Notes: a model not told the origin generated them from the letters alone. 64,000 nt of DNA from Saprospiraceae bacterium (GCA_041392805.1 JAWKLJ010000002.1:2495001-2559000), one strand, 5' to 3'; shown: positions 53,809-63,692, numbered from the stretch's first letter. Numbers and translations are program-made.

Positions 53809-54387
53809 ATGCGTAAGATCGAAATGAGTATTGCCGCTTTGGCTACCAACGAATCCCAGTCTAATAATTTTGTCGTTATCTTAAAGGAAGAAGGAGGTAA
53901 CAGAAGACTTCCGGTGGTTATTGGTGGATTTGAAGCCCAAGCTATAGCTATCGTCATTGAAAATATAAAACCTAATCGGCCCTTGACCCATGATTTGTTT
54001 CGGAATGTGCTCCTGGCCCTGGATGTCAAATTGGAAGAGGTCATCATCTCAGATTTAAAGACAGGGGTATTTTACGCCAAACTTGTTTGTGCCAAAAAGG
54101 ATGGTACACGACTGGAGATTGATTCCAGAACCTCAGATGCCATAGCCCTTGCGGTTCGGTTTGCATGTCCTATTTTTGCCTATGATTTTATTCTGGAAGA
54201 GGCAGGCATTTCCCTGGAAGAGGAAGGAAGAGAAAGAACGACTGAAAAAACGGGGCAATTCCCTACCCAATGGGATGCCTTTTCGCTGGAAAAACTAAAC
54301 GAAATTTTGCAGGAGGCTTTGGAGAAAGAAGATTATGAGAAAGCTGCTCAAATTCGAGATGAAATAGAAAAAAGAAAAGAATCCTAA
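53809..54387 (+). CDS. Bifunctional nuclease family (DUF151) with UVR tail
   Basis: 192 aa. Residues 1-130 are the BFN domain ('LKEEGGNRRLPVVIGGFEAQAIAIVIENIKPNRPLTHDLFRNVLLAL', 'SRTSDAIALAVRFACPIFAYD'). Residues 160-192 are a UVR-type motif ('LNEILQEALEKEDYEKAAQIRDEIEKR') as in UvrB/UvrC and ClpC regulators. The combination is common in this phylum. Proposed to cleave RNA and DNA; biological role unclear. Followed 11 bp later by the aminopeptidase gene. Confidence 0.9.
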   Translation: MRKIEMSIAALATNESQSNNFVVILKEEGGNRRLPVVIGGFEAQAIAIVIENIKPNRPLTHDLFRNVLLALDVKLEEVIISDLKTGVFYAKLVCAKKDGTRLEIDSRTSDAIALAVRFACPIFAYDFILEEAGISLEEEGRERTTEKTGQFPTQWDAFSLEKLNEILQEALEKEDYEKAAQIRDEIEKRKES

Positions 54388-54398
54388 TATTCCTAGCT

Positions 54399-55784
54399 AT
54401 GTTTAAACCAGAAACCTACTTTCAGCGTAGACAGCGATTGATGACGGAAATGGATAAGGGACTTATCCTCCTACTGGGAAATGAAGAAAGCCCTAAGAAC
54501 TATTTCGATAACACTTATCGCTTTCGACAGGACAGCAATTTTCTTTATTTTATGGGACTGGACCAGCCCCATTTAGCTGCCATCCTGGATATTGATAGCC
54601 AAACGACTACCCTATATGGCGATGATCCCGATATCATCCATGTGATTTGGATGGGAGACATGCCTAGCGTGGCAGCATTGGCCGAACGCGTCAAGGTACC
54701 CCATACCGCACCATATGAACGATTAGCCTCCGATTTGAAAGCAGCTCAAGAAGCTGGCCGGCCGATTCATTTTTTGCCTCCTTATCGGGGTGATAATAAA
54801 ATAAAACTGCATCATTGGTTGAATATGCCAATCCATACACTGGCGCAAAAGGCTTCCATTCCTTTGATTAAGGCGGTGGTGGCACAGGCCTCCATCAAGT
54901 CTCCCGAAGAAATTATGGAAATCGCCAAAGCGGTTAATGTTTCGGGCGCCATGCACGTGGCTGCAATGAAAGCCGCCAAAGCAGGCATGAGGGAAGCTGA
55001 ATTGGCAGGGATGATAGAAGGAATAGCGGTTGCTCATGGAGGGGATTTGTCCTACCCTGTGATTTTGTCGGTCAATGGCCAGATTTTGCATAATCACTAT
55101 CATGGAAACATCCTTCAAGAAGGCCAAATGGTGTTGGTAGATAGTGGTGCAGAGACCGCCACCCATTATGCAGGCGATATCACCCGCACTTTCCCCGTTT
55201 CCGCTACGTTTACCCAAAAACAAAAGGATATTTATGAGATTGTCCTAAAAGCCGAAGTGGATTGCATTGCAAATGCCAAAGCAGGGACCCGATTCTTGGA
55301 TGTACATCTCCAGGCCGCCAGGATCATCACAGAAGGATTGCAGGCACTCGGATTGATGAAGGGAGATCCTGCCGAAGCGGTCGCGCAAGGGGCACACGCC
55401 CTGTTTTTTCCGCATGGCTTAGGGCATATGCTGGGCTTGGATGTCCACGACATGGAAGACCTTGGAGAACAGTATGTAGGTTACACTGACGAATTGAAAA
55501 GAAGCGAGCAATTTGGCCTTCGGTATTTGCGTCTAGCACGGGCCCTGGAGCCAGGTTTTGTACTCACCGTCGAACCGGGAATTTATTTTATTCCCCAATT
55601 GATTGAGCTATGGAAAAAGGAAAAGAAATTTATGGATTTTATCCAATATGATAAATTGGAATCCTATTTGGACTTTGGTGGCATTAGAATTGAGGATAAT
55701 GTCCTGGTTACCGCCGAAGGGCCAGTTGTACTGGGCAATCCTATTCCTAAGACAATAGCAGAGGTAGAGGCCTTGCGATCATAA
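54399..55784 (+). CDS. Xaa-Pro aminopeptidase (M24B)
   Basis: 461 aa cytosolic enzyme. N-terminal AMP_N domain ('YFQRRQRLMTEMDKGLILLLGNEESPKNYFDNTYRFRQDSNFLYFMGLDQP') and C-terminal pita-bread domain with dinuclear metal ligands: D in 'VLVDSGAETATHYAGDITRTFP' (two Asp), H in 'HGLGHMLGLDVHD', E in 'VEPGIYF' and E in 'GGIRIEDN'. Removes N-terminal residues before proline. Length matches PepP. Confidence 0.93.
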   Translation: MFKPETYFQRRQRLMTEMDKGLILLLGNEESPKNYFDNTYRFRQDSNFLYFMGLDQPHLAAILDIDSQTTTLYGDDPDIIHVIWMGDMPSVAALAERVKVPHTAPYERLASDLKAAQEAGRPIHFLPPYRGDNKIKLHHWLNMPIHTLAQKASIPLIKAVVAQASIKSPEEIMEIAKAVNVSGAMHVAAMKAAKAGMREAELAGMIEGIAVAHGGDLSYPVILSVNGQILHNHYHGNILQEGQMVLVDSGAETATHYAGDITRTFPVSATFTQKQKDIYEIVLKAEVDCIANAKAGTRFLDVHLQAARIITEGLQALGLMKGDPAEAVAQGAHALFFPHGLGHMLGLDVHDMEDLGEQYVGYTDELKRSEQFGLRYLRLARALEPGFVLTVEPGIYFIPQLIELWKKEKKFMDFIQYDKLESYLDFGGIRIEDNVLVTAEGPVVLGNPIPKTIAEVEALRS

Positions 55785-55861
55785 AGGCTAGCAAAACGTG
55801 AATTTTTTAAATGCCACATTAAAGGGATTTCATAAACCATTTTCTAAGCAAGAGCTGGTAG

Positions 55862-56782
55862 TTAATGATTTGTGAAATCGTCAAAAATCGGTTGTCTGTC
55901 CAGCCACTTAAATATGATCCGTTTCAGCGAATGATCTCCACAGGTCCAACTCGCCGTCTCCAAATGCGTAATTTGGGGTAGCAAATGAAAGGAAATGCCT
56001 TCCTCTTGCACCTTTTCTAATGCAGCAATGAATTCGACTGCGCTGGCATAGGGAACCAAGCCGTCTTGTTGCCCCTGGATGCATAATACAGGCCGCTGTT
56101 GTTTGGCCGTCAAATAGGTAGGGATGGAGGCTTGTGAGAACTGTTCGCTGTTGAATGGACCTGCGAAAGCGGTGACCAATGGATTATTAGGCATCTGGTG
56201 TAAATCCAGTGGCGCGCCGAGCAGCAAAAGGGCTTTTATCCGGTTTACCCCAAAGCCCGCTTTTTCTAAGGGGGCAAGGTCATAAAAAAGGTGCGCCGCC
56301 AAATTTCCCCCACTGGACATTCCCCCCAGTAAGTAAGCAGGCTGATGCGGCTGAAATTGTTGATCTATATTCACCATCAAAGTGGTCAAGTCATCTCTGA
56401 TGTCGGGATAGGCAAAACGCGGCGTTCTCCGGCAAGAGGGCAGGACCACGGTATAACCGTGGGAAACAAACACCGAGGCTACCAGGCTGAACATTTCAGG
56501 GCGGCCAAATCGCCAGGCTCCTCCGTGGAAATAGACCAACACCTTGTCTATCCTCTCCGGCGACCCAATACCCCGATACATCAAATAGTATTGCCTTGGG
56601 TGAGGACCATAGGCTATCCGTTCCATCTGCATGACTTGCTTGGGACTGATGGTCACCCGCCACCAATAGACAGGCAAATGAAGTAACTCGTGCAGGCTAG
56701 TACCCTTCGGAATTAAAAAAAGCGCCATTATCACAGCACCGATTAAGCCAATCCATAAAAACATTGTATATTCAAATTGCAT
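55862..56782 (-). CDS. Alpha/beta hydrolase, HSL/esterase type
   Basis: 306 aa. An N-terminal membrane segment (about 7-24) is followed by a hydrolase core with oxyanion motif HGGAW (86-90), nucleophile S156 in GMSSG, and a catalytic His near 'LLPQITHLETASW'. HSL-type esterase or lipase on short acyl esters. Start at 56782 (or 56764). Divergent from the CHAT gene with 46 bp between them. Confidence 0.85.
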   Translation of the reverse strand: MQFEYTMFLWIGLIGAVIMALFLIPKGTSLHELLHLPVYWWRVTISPKQVMQMERIAYGPHPRQYYLMYRGIGSPERIDKVLVYFHGGAWRFGRPEMFSLVASVFVSHGYTVVLPSCRRTPRFAYPDIRDDLTTLMVNIDQQFQPHQPAYLLGGMSSGGNLAAHLFYDLAPLEKAGFGVNRIKALLLLGAPLDLHQMPNNPLVTAFAGPFNSEQFSQASIPTYLTAKQQRPVLCIQGQQDGLVPYASAVEFIAALEKVQEEGISFHLLPQITHLETASWTCGDHSLKRIIFKWLDRQPIFDDFTNH

Positions 56783-56828
56783 TTATTCCTCCAAAGCAAT
56801 AAAAAAAATCCTAAAGAAGCTATCTTCT

Positions 56829-59771
56829 ATGTTAAAAATACTTTTTCCCTTTATGGGTTGTCTTTTATTTGTTTTAAATGCCTATGCCACTCCTCTTGAC
56901 AACAACAAAAAATTAGCGGAAGCCGACTCCTTGGCAAAGGCTGAAAATTATGCGGAAGCCTTGACTATCTATAGGGAATTGACCGAAACTTTTCAGGAAA
57001 AAAAAGCGTGGGATAAACTAGCCCATATCTACCTCTGGATAGGAGAGTGTTTGTATTATCCAGCAGCCTATGAGGAGGGTTTGGCCGCCAGCCTTCAAAG
57101 CGAGGCGATTGTCAAGGAATATTTATCGGCTGATGGTTTTGCCGAGTATGGAATGCTGCTGCAAAACCTTGGTGTTTTTTATGCCAGTATCGGCAATTTT
57201 GATAAGCAAATGGATTATTACCAGGCCCTTTTTCGGTTTAGTTTGAACGCAAATGGCCGTAGATCAAAAGAAGGAGCTGATGCATTTTACAACCTGGGAA
57301 TGGCCTACTTGCGGCGAAACCAGTGGGGGAAAACCCAAGCATACCTTGACACTTCCCTACAGCTCGCCACGGAGCTAGGGTATACCAACGGTATCAGTGA
57401 TGCGCTTAATATCTTGGCGACTTGTTATGCCAATAATGGTGATTATGCAAAGGCCATTGACTTTCAGCGCAGAGCCTTGAAGTTGGATGATGGGACGGAA
57501 AATAGAAGTGTGAAATTGAATAATCTGGCAGAGTATATGCTCAATCTTGGGCAATACCAGGAAGCCTTGCTGTATTTTGAACAATCCATTGCACTGGATA
57601 GCCAAAATTGGGCACCTAAACTAAATTTGATTCGCCTATACAATGAAATGGAGCGTTATGAAAAGGTAGAACAATTAACAGATCAGTTTATTGCGCAACT
57701 TGAAAACCGCAACTTGACAGCCTATTACCTCAAGCACCTCTACAATTACAAAGCATCTATTTTTATTACAAGGGAGGATTGGCAAATGGCCGTTTTATAT
57801 AGCCGCAAAGCACTGGCGATCGTTTATGATGACCCTGTAAAAGATGCCAGTGTATTATTACTTTTAGCAAAAGCGCTCACTGGAGCTGGAAACCTGGAAG
57901 ACGCATTGCAAAGTATTCAGGATGCCTTTGCAAAACTTTTTCCTGAGGCACCGCTTGCCAGTTCCATGTCTAATCCTCCCGTTACCAGTTTATTGAAGGC
58001 AGAAATCGCCTTGGAATTATTGGCAATGAAAGGGCAAATTTTGCAAAAAATGCTTTATCATAAGCAGGATGCTAGCTTGCTGGAGGCAACGATTGCCCTT
58101 TATCAAACAGCAGAGGAGCTGATTGCACAAAACAGACAGCGCTATTTAATTGCCGCTTCCAAGTCGGCTTTGGCACAGTCGGGGATCAGCTTATACCAGG
58201 ATGCAGTAGAGATGCTTTATGAGCAATACCAACGTAGTAACAATCCAGACTTGGTTGAATTGGCCTTTACTTATAGTGAGAAAAGTCGATCCCTGTCTGT
58301 GGCAGAGCGATTAAATGATATCCAGGCCAAAGTATTTACCAGACTCCCCCAAAAATGGATAGATCAAGAAAATCAATTGCTAGGAGACATCGCTTTTTAT
58401 AGTAATAAAATTGCGACAGAAGGAGAATGGGTAGCAGCAAATGTTTTAAATAATTGGGAAGAAGCCTTATTCGATAAAAGAGTGCAACAAAGCCTGTTTT
58501 TGGAAAAACTCAGTGCGGAATATCCTCAATATTTTGATTTAAAATACCAATCCTTTTCATTGCATTCCGCTCAAATCCGAAGGGACGTATTAGGCGAAGA
58601 GGAAGTTTTATTGGAATACTTTGCAGGAAAAACCAATCTTTTCCTTTTTTGGATTAGTCCGACTGCTAGTGGTATGATAAAACTGGATAAAATGGCTGCC
58701 ATTGATGATAAATGTCGGCAATTTCGAGCGGCTTTACTCCAGCAGTCCAGTGCCTTTTCGGGGCTAGCCTACCAATTGTACCAAAGTTTACTATGGCCCA
58801 TTCGGGATTCGATTGAAAACAAGTCGCTGGTGATCATACCCGATGGCGTTTTGGGATATGTGCCCTTCGAAACTTTGCTGAGCCAGGAAAGTGGAACGGA
58901 CCTCGATTGGAGAGCCGCTCCATTGGTATTATTCCAGCACAAAATCCGATATTTTTTTTCTGCCCAAGTGGCACTATTAGCCCAAAAAATTACCCGGCGG
59001 CAGGCCAAAAACAATATACTGGGCATTTCGCCCGGATTCACCAACCCGCTTCCTTTTGCTGCCCCAACAGTCAATGGAAATAAAGCGATAGTTGAAGTTT
59101 TTCCACCTTTGAATGGCGCCTTAGCTGAGCTTGGTGCCCTAAAAGAAAAATTCCAGGGTCAGTTTTTATTTGGTAAACAGGCTACCAAGCAGGCTTTTTT
59201 GGCGGAAGCAGCCAACTATAAAGTATTACACATTGCCACCCACACCCTGGTAGATGACATGCATCCCAACGCATCAGGGTTCGTTTTTTCATCGCCTGAT
59301 GATGATTCCCTCTATAGTTTTTTATTTGCATACGAATTATTTAACCAAGCGCTCCTGGCAGAGCTAGTTACTTTAAGTGCTTGCAATACGGGGTTTGGTC
59401 AAATCCAAAAAGGAGAAGGAATCGCTAGCCTGGGCCGCGCCTTTGCCTTTGCAGGCTGCTCGAATTTGGTTGTGACCTTATGGCAGATCAAAGATCAAAC
59501 GACGCCGGTCATTATAAATCAGTTTTATGAAAATTTGAGTAAGGGAATGGGGAAAGACCTAGCCTTGTATGCAGCGAAAGTACATTTTTTGGAGACCTAC
59601 AATCCCTTGTTTTTGCATCCATATTATTGGGGAGGGATGATTTATGTAGGTGATAGGGCTAGTTTATCCCTCCAAACCAAAAAGGCCTTCTCCGCTATGT
59701 ATTGGTGGCCAGCCATAGTGCTCGTTTTGTCCTTTTTCGGGGTGCTGTTTTGGCGAAGAAAAAATTTATAA
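56829..59771 (+). CDS. Exported TPR-CHAT protease-like protein
   Basis: 980 aa. Signal peptide (MLKILFPFMGCLLFVLNAYA) so the body is periplasmic or surface-exposed. Residues 30-400 are about ten TPR units ('AIDFQRRALKLDDG', 'EALLYFEQSIALDSQNW'). Residues 690-950 are a CHAT (caspase HetF-associated) domain with the dyad H805 (HIATH) and C852 (TLSACNTG) and the conserved 'GEGIASLGRAFAFAGCSNLVVTLWQIKD'. A C-terminal membrane anchor lies at about 953-972, followed by RRKNL. The 3' end overlaps the convergent TPR/anti-sigma gene by 6 bp. Confidence 0.88.
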   Translation: MLKILFPFMGCLLFVLNAYATPLDNNKKLAEADSLAKAENYAEALTIYRELTETFQEKKAWDKLAHIYLWIGECLYYPAAYEEGLAASLQSEAIVKEYLSADGFAEYGMLLQNLGVFYASIGNFDKQMDYYQALFRFSLNANGRRSKEGADAFYNLGMAYLRRNQWGKTQAYLDTSLQLATELGYTNGISDALNILATCYANNGDYAKAIDFQRRALKLDDGTENRSVKLNNLAEYMLNLGQYQEALLYFEQSIALDSQNWAPKLNLIRLYNEMERYEKVEQLTDQFIAQLENRNLTAYYLKHLYNYKASIFITREDWQMAVLYSRKALAIVYDDPVKDASVLLLLAKALTGAGNLEDALQSIQDAFAKLFPEAPLASSMSNPPVTSLLKAEIALELLAMKGQILQKMLYHKQDASLLEATIALYQTAEELIAQNRQRYLIAASKSALAQSGISLYQDAVEMLYEQYQRSNNPDLVELAFTYSEKSRSLSVAERLNDIQAKVFTRLPQKWIDQENQLLGDIAFYSNKIATEGEWVAANVLNNWEEALFDKRVQQSLFLEKLSAEYPQYFDLKYQSFSLHSAQIRRDVLGEEEVLLEYFAGKTNLFLFWISPTASGMIKLDKMAAIDDKCRQFRAALLQQSSAFSGLAYQLYQSLLWPIRDSIENKSLVIIPDGVLGYVPFETLLSQESGTDLDWRAAPLVLFQHKIRYFFSAQVALLAQKITRRQAKNNILGISPGFTNPLPFAAPTVNGNKAIVEVFPPLNGALAELGALKEKFQGQFLFGKQATKQAFLAEAANYKVLHIATHTLVDDMHPNASGFVFSSPDDDSLYSFLFAYELFNQALLAELVTLSACNTGFGQIQKGEGIASLGRAFAFAGCSNLVVTLWQIKDQTTPVIINQFYENLSKGMGKDLALYAAKVHFLETYNPLFLHPYYWGGMIYVGDRASLSLQTKKAFSAMYWWPAIVLVLSFFGVLFWRRKNL

Positions 59772-60482
59772 TTCATTCAAAAGACTAGCCGCCTTGTGTT
59801 GATAATAGCTGCTGTTTTGCAAGGCCCTTAGCGGGGATTCTGCCTTGTCATTTGTGCCCGACTTGATATAAGCCAAGGCTAAATACCATTGGATGTTTTC
59901 TAAGTATTTGCTGTCTTTAACTTCCAAAGCCAACTTTTCTAAGATAGCTATTGCCGCATCATGCTGGTCAGCGGACAATAAAGAAAGGCTATAATAGAAG
60001 CGAATGGGAACTTGTTCCATTTGTTCTGTCGGAAGCGATTCGAATAGTTGATTGGCTTGTTCGAAGGCGCCTTCTTCGTATTTTTTGAGTGCCGATTCGA
60101 CCTTAGAAGCAGTTTGCTCATAGGCAGTAGGGCCCCGATCAATGCCCGTCTGAGGAATAGCGACAGCAAGAGGCTCAAAATAATTGCCGAACAAATCAGC
60201 GCTTGGAGCAGCAATAGGCGGGGAGAGTAGCCAATTACCTGCTACGACAAGGATGGAGACCGAGGCTGCGACGCTCAATAGCAAAGGCAGAAGCCGCTTG
60301 ACTTTGCCTTTCCTTGTAGAGGTCTGCAAGTCTATTTTTTTATCTATTTCTTGCAAGATGGAATGTGCGGAGACTCCCTTGGGAAGGTAGGAATAACCGT
60401 TTAGGGCGCTTTGGGTAAATTGGTCAAATGATTTATCCGTTTTTTTTTCACGGAGGGTATGAAGAAACTTTTTTCGATCCAT
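59766..60482 (-). CDS. Membrane protein with periplasmic TPRs, anti-sigma candidate
   Basis: 238 aa. Cytosolic N-terminal 60 residues, membrane segment at about 64-86 (LLPLLLSVAASVSILVVAGNWLL), and extracytoplasmic TPR-like part at 118-238 ('ALKKYEEGAFEQANQLFESL', 'RFYYSLSLLSADQHDAAIAILEKLAL', 'WYLALAYIKSGTNDKAES'). It directly follows the ECF sigma gene (17 bp), the normal place for an anti-sigma factor. No zinc anti-sigma motif. Inferred to hold the sigma factor at the membrane. Confidence 0.75.
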   Translation of the reverse strand: MDRKKFLHTLREKKTDKSFDQFTQSALNGYSYLPKGVSAHSILQEIDKKIDLQTSTRKGKVKRLLPLLLSVAASVSILVVAGNWLLSPPIAAPSADLFGNYFEPLAVAIPQTGIDRGPTAYEQTASKVESALKKYEEGAFEQANQLFESLPTEQMEQVPIRFYYSLSLLSADQHDAAIAILEKLALEVKDSKYLENIQWYLALAYIKSGTNDKAESPLRALQNSSYYQHKAASLLNEL

Positions 60483-60499
60483 GGGGTTGGTTAATTTGT

Positions 60500-61063
60500 T
60501 TAGTTGGCCAATTGAATTTTTAAATTTCTTTTACCATTTTGAATATGGCTTTTGATTTCATTAATCGTAAAGGAAGTAAGTATTTCTATTTCTTTATATG
60601 ATTTCTTCTCGAAAAAAAAGAGCACAATGCACTGTCGTTGATCTTCTTTTAACCTGTTTATCGCATCGCTAATGGCTTCCAGGCGATCCTCCTCTATATT
60701 ATGATCCGCTTCTGCGGAAAATTCCATAAAATTTTCGGCATTAATTTCGTCAATATCCTCATTTCTTTGAGATAACAGCTGTTTTAGTTTTTTTAAGCAG
60801 TAGTTGCGGCAAACAAAAAACAGCCAGGGCTCAAATTTTTCGATGTCATATTTTTTCAAGTCATCTGTGAGTTGCATGAAAATTTCCATCAGTGCATCCT
60901 CGCTATCCTGTAAATTTTTCAGATAATTTAGACAAAGTCCGAGCACCTTATGGGCATGGCGCTTGTACAGCGCACCTACAATTGCTTTATCACCACTTTT
61001 TTGGTAGGCGAGAATTAATTGTTCATCATTGATTTGTTGATATGGCCTGCGCTGGTGGAACAT
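60500..61063 (-). CDS. ECF sigma-70 factor next to the CHAT gene
   Basis: 187 aa from the ATG at 61063. A TTG at 61081 would add six residues but lies at or before the likely transcript start. Region 2 'NLQDSEDALMEIFMQLTDDLKKYDIEKFEPWLFFVCRNYCLKKLK' and region 4 'LKEDQRQCIVLFFFEKKSYKEIEILTSFTINEIKSHIQNGKRNL'. A long acidic linker separates them (RNEDIDEINAENFMEF and on). Directs RNA polymerase to a set of stress or envelope genes; the regulon is unknown. Confidence 0.88.
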   Translation of the reverse strand: MFHQRRPYQQINDEQLILAYQKSGDKAIVGALYKRHAHKVLGLCLNYLKNLQDSEDALMEIFMQLTDDLKKYDIEKFEPWLFFVCRNYCLKKLKQLLSQRNEDIDEINAENFMEFSAEADHNIEEDRLEAISDAINRLKEDQRQCIVLFFFEKKSYKEIEILTSFTINEIKSHIQNGKRNLKIQLAN

Positions 61064-61082
61064 GTAGTTGCTTTGTTCCAAG

Positions 61083-61090
61083 CAAAAATA
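61083..61090 (-). promoter_or_regulatory. -7 box (TATTTTTG) for the sigma/anti-sigma unit
   Basis: The minus strand reads TATTTTTG, exact TAnnTTTG, ending 19 bp before the ATG at 61063 and only 1 bp before the TTG at 61081. It favours the ATG as start. Confidence 0.5.
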
Positions 61091-61140
61091 TACTTCTAAA
61101 AGGATAATTTGATAGTAAAGAAAGATTTTTATTTATCCTT

Positions 61141-62820
61141 CTATTGGGCTTTCTTTTCTCGTTTAAAAAAGACGAATCCATTCTTGCGCCCAATTTCTTT
61201 GACATCTGGCAGCGCTTCCAATGTTTTGGTTTTATTGATTTTGGTGACGATGTATAGGTCCTTGTCAATTGGGCCGTGGAGCAACCATTGGCGTTTTTCA
61301 TCCCTATTGTCAAAAACAGGATCATTGTCCATGGCTTTATCAAAATAGAAGAGGTTGGCATAAGACTTATACCCTTCTGTCATCATGTAGCAAGCTTCAT
61401 CCGCTTTGCTGCTAAAAAAATCAATAGCGGCCCGCTGGGAATATCCCTCGATTCTTTTGATGAAAAAAATAAGCGTTAGCATGACAAAGATGGAGGTCCC
61501 TCCGAAAAGCAGTTTGAAGGCTTTCCATTTGTCGTTCTTGAACCATTTGAAAAAGAAAAATAGTAGGCCGATGAGTAGCAGACCAGGTATGATTTCGGTT
61601 CCATTCCAGTTGACTTGTGCCTCCAGGTTGGCCTGCGCAAAGGGGTCCTTGCTGAATAGCGGTTTGATCAATTCGGTATTCATACCGACAAAGGGTAATA
61701 CTAGCGTGGCGATGATAAATAAGCTGCCAATACTGATTAAACCAGCCTTCATCCAGGGCAACATTTTAATTTCTCCTCTAATCAGGTGGTAAATCACTAC
61801 ACTGGACAAAAAGCTAAGCGGGAAATAACACATGGAAGAATAATGTACAATCTTAGACTTGACAATAGTGAATAGGATCAACACCACCCAAAACAAATAT
61901 TTCATCCAGCGCCGAAAATCTTGCTGATAGGCAAACTCATCCGTCGGCATTTTGAAAAAGGAGCGAATCGCAAAAATGGAAGCCGGAAAGCAACCAACCA
62001 GCAAAACAGCAAAATGATAACCTGGAAAACCCTTGTGGCCGGCATCTGGGGTGCTGAATAAGCGATATTGGTAACGATTGAATTCCTCAATAAACCATGT
62101 CCCATTTTTGAGGGTCTCAATGCCATACCAAGTGAGGGTAACCAGGGTGGAACAAAGCGTGAAAAACAAGAATTGGGGTACCGTTACATAAAAACGAAAG
62201 CGCTGATAGACCCAATAGACAAAAAACGTAAGTACGGCTATCATATAAGCCACCTGACCTTTAGTCAATATGCCCATTCCGATAAAAAAGCCGCTCCAAA
62301 AAAGGTAAAACCATTTGCTTTTAGGCAAGGCAATCCCTTGAAACTGGTCTTTTTTCCAATAAAAAAGAATGAAATAATAAAGGCCCAGAAAAATAAACAG
62401 GTTGAGAATAGGGTCAATGATGCCAGACTTAAAATAGAGAAAAGGGAGAACCGTCCCCATGTAGACGCCCGCCCAAATGACCCCAAACTGATGGTTGTAC
62501 AAGCGGCGACCAAAGTTGTATAAGATGACCAAGGTCGCTATGCCACAAATCGCATTGGGGAGGCGTGCAGCAAATTCATTGACGCCAAAAAGTTTCATGG
62601 CTGCCACCTGGGACCAAAAAAAGAAAGGTGGCTTTTCCCAAAAAGGGTAAAAATCCACAAATACCCGCGTATATTCACCCGTCAGGATCATTTCCCGGCT
62701 AATTTCTGCAAAATTGACCTCATCCCAATCAAAGAGGTGAACACCACCCAGAAACGAAACGAAAAAGAGGGCGCCTAATCCTGCGAAGAGGAGTGAATAG
62801 TTCAGGGCTTCTTTATTCAT
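61141..62820 (-). CDS. GT39-family membrane glycosyltransferase
   Basis: 559 aa with many membrane segments. The PMT/ArnT signature is present: first extracytoplasmic loop 'DWDEVNFAEISREMILTGEYTRVFVDFYPFWEKPPFFFW' with the conserved Asp-Glu pair, then 'AARLPNAICGIATLVILYNFG'. Uses polyprenyl-phosphate sugars to modify lipid A, protein or glycan on the periplasmic side. Start 2 bp after the oxygenase stop, so the two genes are co-transcribed. Confidence 0.88.
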   Translation of the reverse strand: MNKEALNYSLLFAGLGALFFVSFLGGVHLFDWDEVNFAEISREMILTGEYTRVFVDFYPFWEKPPFFFWSQVAAMKLFGVNEFAARLPNAICGIATLVILYNFGRRLYNHQFGVIWAGVYMGTVLPFLYFKSGIIDPILNLFIFLGLYYFILFYWKKDQFQGIALPKSKWFYLFWSGFFIGMGILTKGQVAYMIAVLTFFVYWVYQRFRFYVTVPQFLFFTLCSTLVTLTWYGIETLKNGTWFIEEFNRYQYRLFSTPDAGHKGFPGYHFAVLLVGCFPASIFAIRSFFKMPTDEFAYQQDFRRWMKYLFWVVLILFTIVKSKIVHYSSMCYFPLSFLSSVVIYHLIRGEIKMLPWMKAGLISIGSLFIIATLVLPFVGMNTELIKPLFSKDPFAQANLEAQVNWNGTEIIPGLLLIGLLFFFFKWFKNDKWKAFKLLFGGTSIFVMLTLIFFIKRIEGYSQRAAIDFFSSKADEACYMMTEGYKSYANLFYFDKAMDNDPVFDNRDEKRQWLLHGPIDKDLYIVTKINKTKTLEALPDVKEIGRKNGFVFFKREKKAQ

Positions 62821-62822
62821 GG

Positions 62823-63692
62823 TTATTTTTTTCTTCGACTGAAGAAGTTCAGCACCTTACTGACGAAATCGTCATTGATTCCCAACCAACCCTTGAGGGT
62901 ATTGTAAACGGCGATTAACTGCTTGTCGAGATAAATAAAAAGGCTTTTCAAGCCATCTCCGGGCCTAGCCCTATAGTTGGTGGCTCTTTTTTTGGGTGCG
63001 GTCTCCTCTTCTGTAAAATAATAAAGGGCAATAGATTTACGTGTCATTTCTTCGGGGCACTGAATGGGTTCAGGCAAGCCATGAAAAGAATCTTCATCCG
63101 TATTAAAGACCACACAGCGGTTGAAAATGGGACTGATTTTCTGCTCGCAGCTTTTCATATCACGGGTCCAAAGTTCTAGCTCTCCTTTGTAGTTTGGCAA
63201 CCAGTCTTCATTCAAATAAACCAAGACATTTACCCGGCGGCGCCAATTTCTTTTGTGTGGATGTACCGTGAAATCAGCGTGGATGTTTAGGTAGCCGCCG
63301 CGCCGGCTTTGGTGGAGTCCGCCACCTTCCAGGCTAGGGTCTGGCATCAAGTTAGGAATGCCGGTCAGTTTACTCAGCGCAGCTACAAAAGCATCCGTAT
63401 TTAAGGTTTTGATCACTTCCTGAAGAAATGGAGGAATTAAATCCATCTTATTGAGTCCGTGTTTTTTTTCATTGACATGGACGTAGTGAATCCAACCTGC
63501 GTCTTTTACCTGTGGGAAGGAAGCCATTGCTTTCTCTGCCGCCCAGGGCTCCAGAAAATTGTCGAATTGACCAAAAGGGTAGGGGGACGCGTTTTGGTAA
63601 GTTTCATTATACTTTTCAAATATTGCATCCCATTTATTGGTATCGAGGATTTGTGAAGTTGTTTCTTGCTGTACCATACCTGAATTTTTCAT
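62823..63692 (-). CDS. 2-oxoglutarate/Fe(II) dioxygenase (prolyl 4-hydroxylase-like)
   Basis: 289 aa. The double-stranded beta-helix core has the metal ligands H138 and D140 (NIHAD), H204 (DSFHG) and the 2-oxoglutarate Arg at R218 (TRKSIALYYF). The segment 'RRRVNVLVYLNEDWLPNYKGELELW' is typical of the P4H-type/ PKHD group. Substrate is unknown: a protein side chain or a lipid/sugar intermediate used by the GT39 neighbour. Start 33 bp before the right-end RluA gene stop. Confidence 0.88.
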   Translation of the reverse strand: MKNSGMVQQETTSQILDTNKWDAIFEKYNETYQNASPYPFGQFDNFLEPWAAEKAMASFPQVKDAGWIHYVHVNEKKHGLNKMDLIPPFLQEVIKTLNTDAFVAALSKLTGIPNLMPDPSLEGGGLHQSRRGGYLNIHADFTVHPHKRNWRRRVNVLVYLNEDWLPNYKGELELWTRDMKSCEQKISPIFNRCVVFNTDEDSFHGLPEPIQCPEEMTRKSIALYYFTEEETAPKKRATNYRARPGDGLKSLFIYLDKQLIAVYNTLKGWLGINDDFVSKVLNFFSRRKK

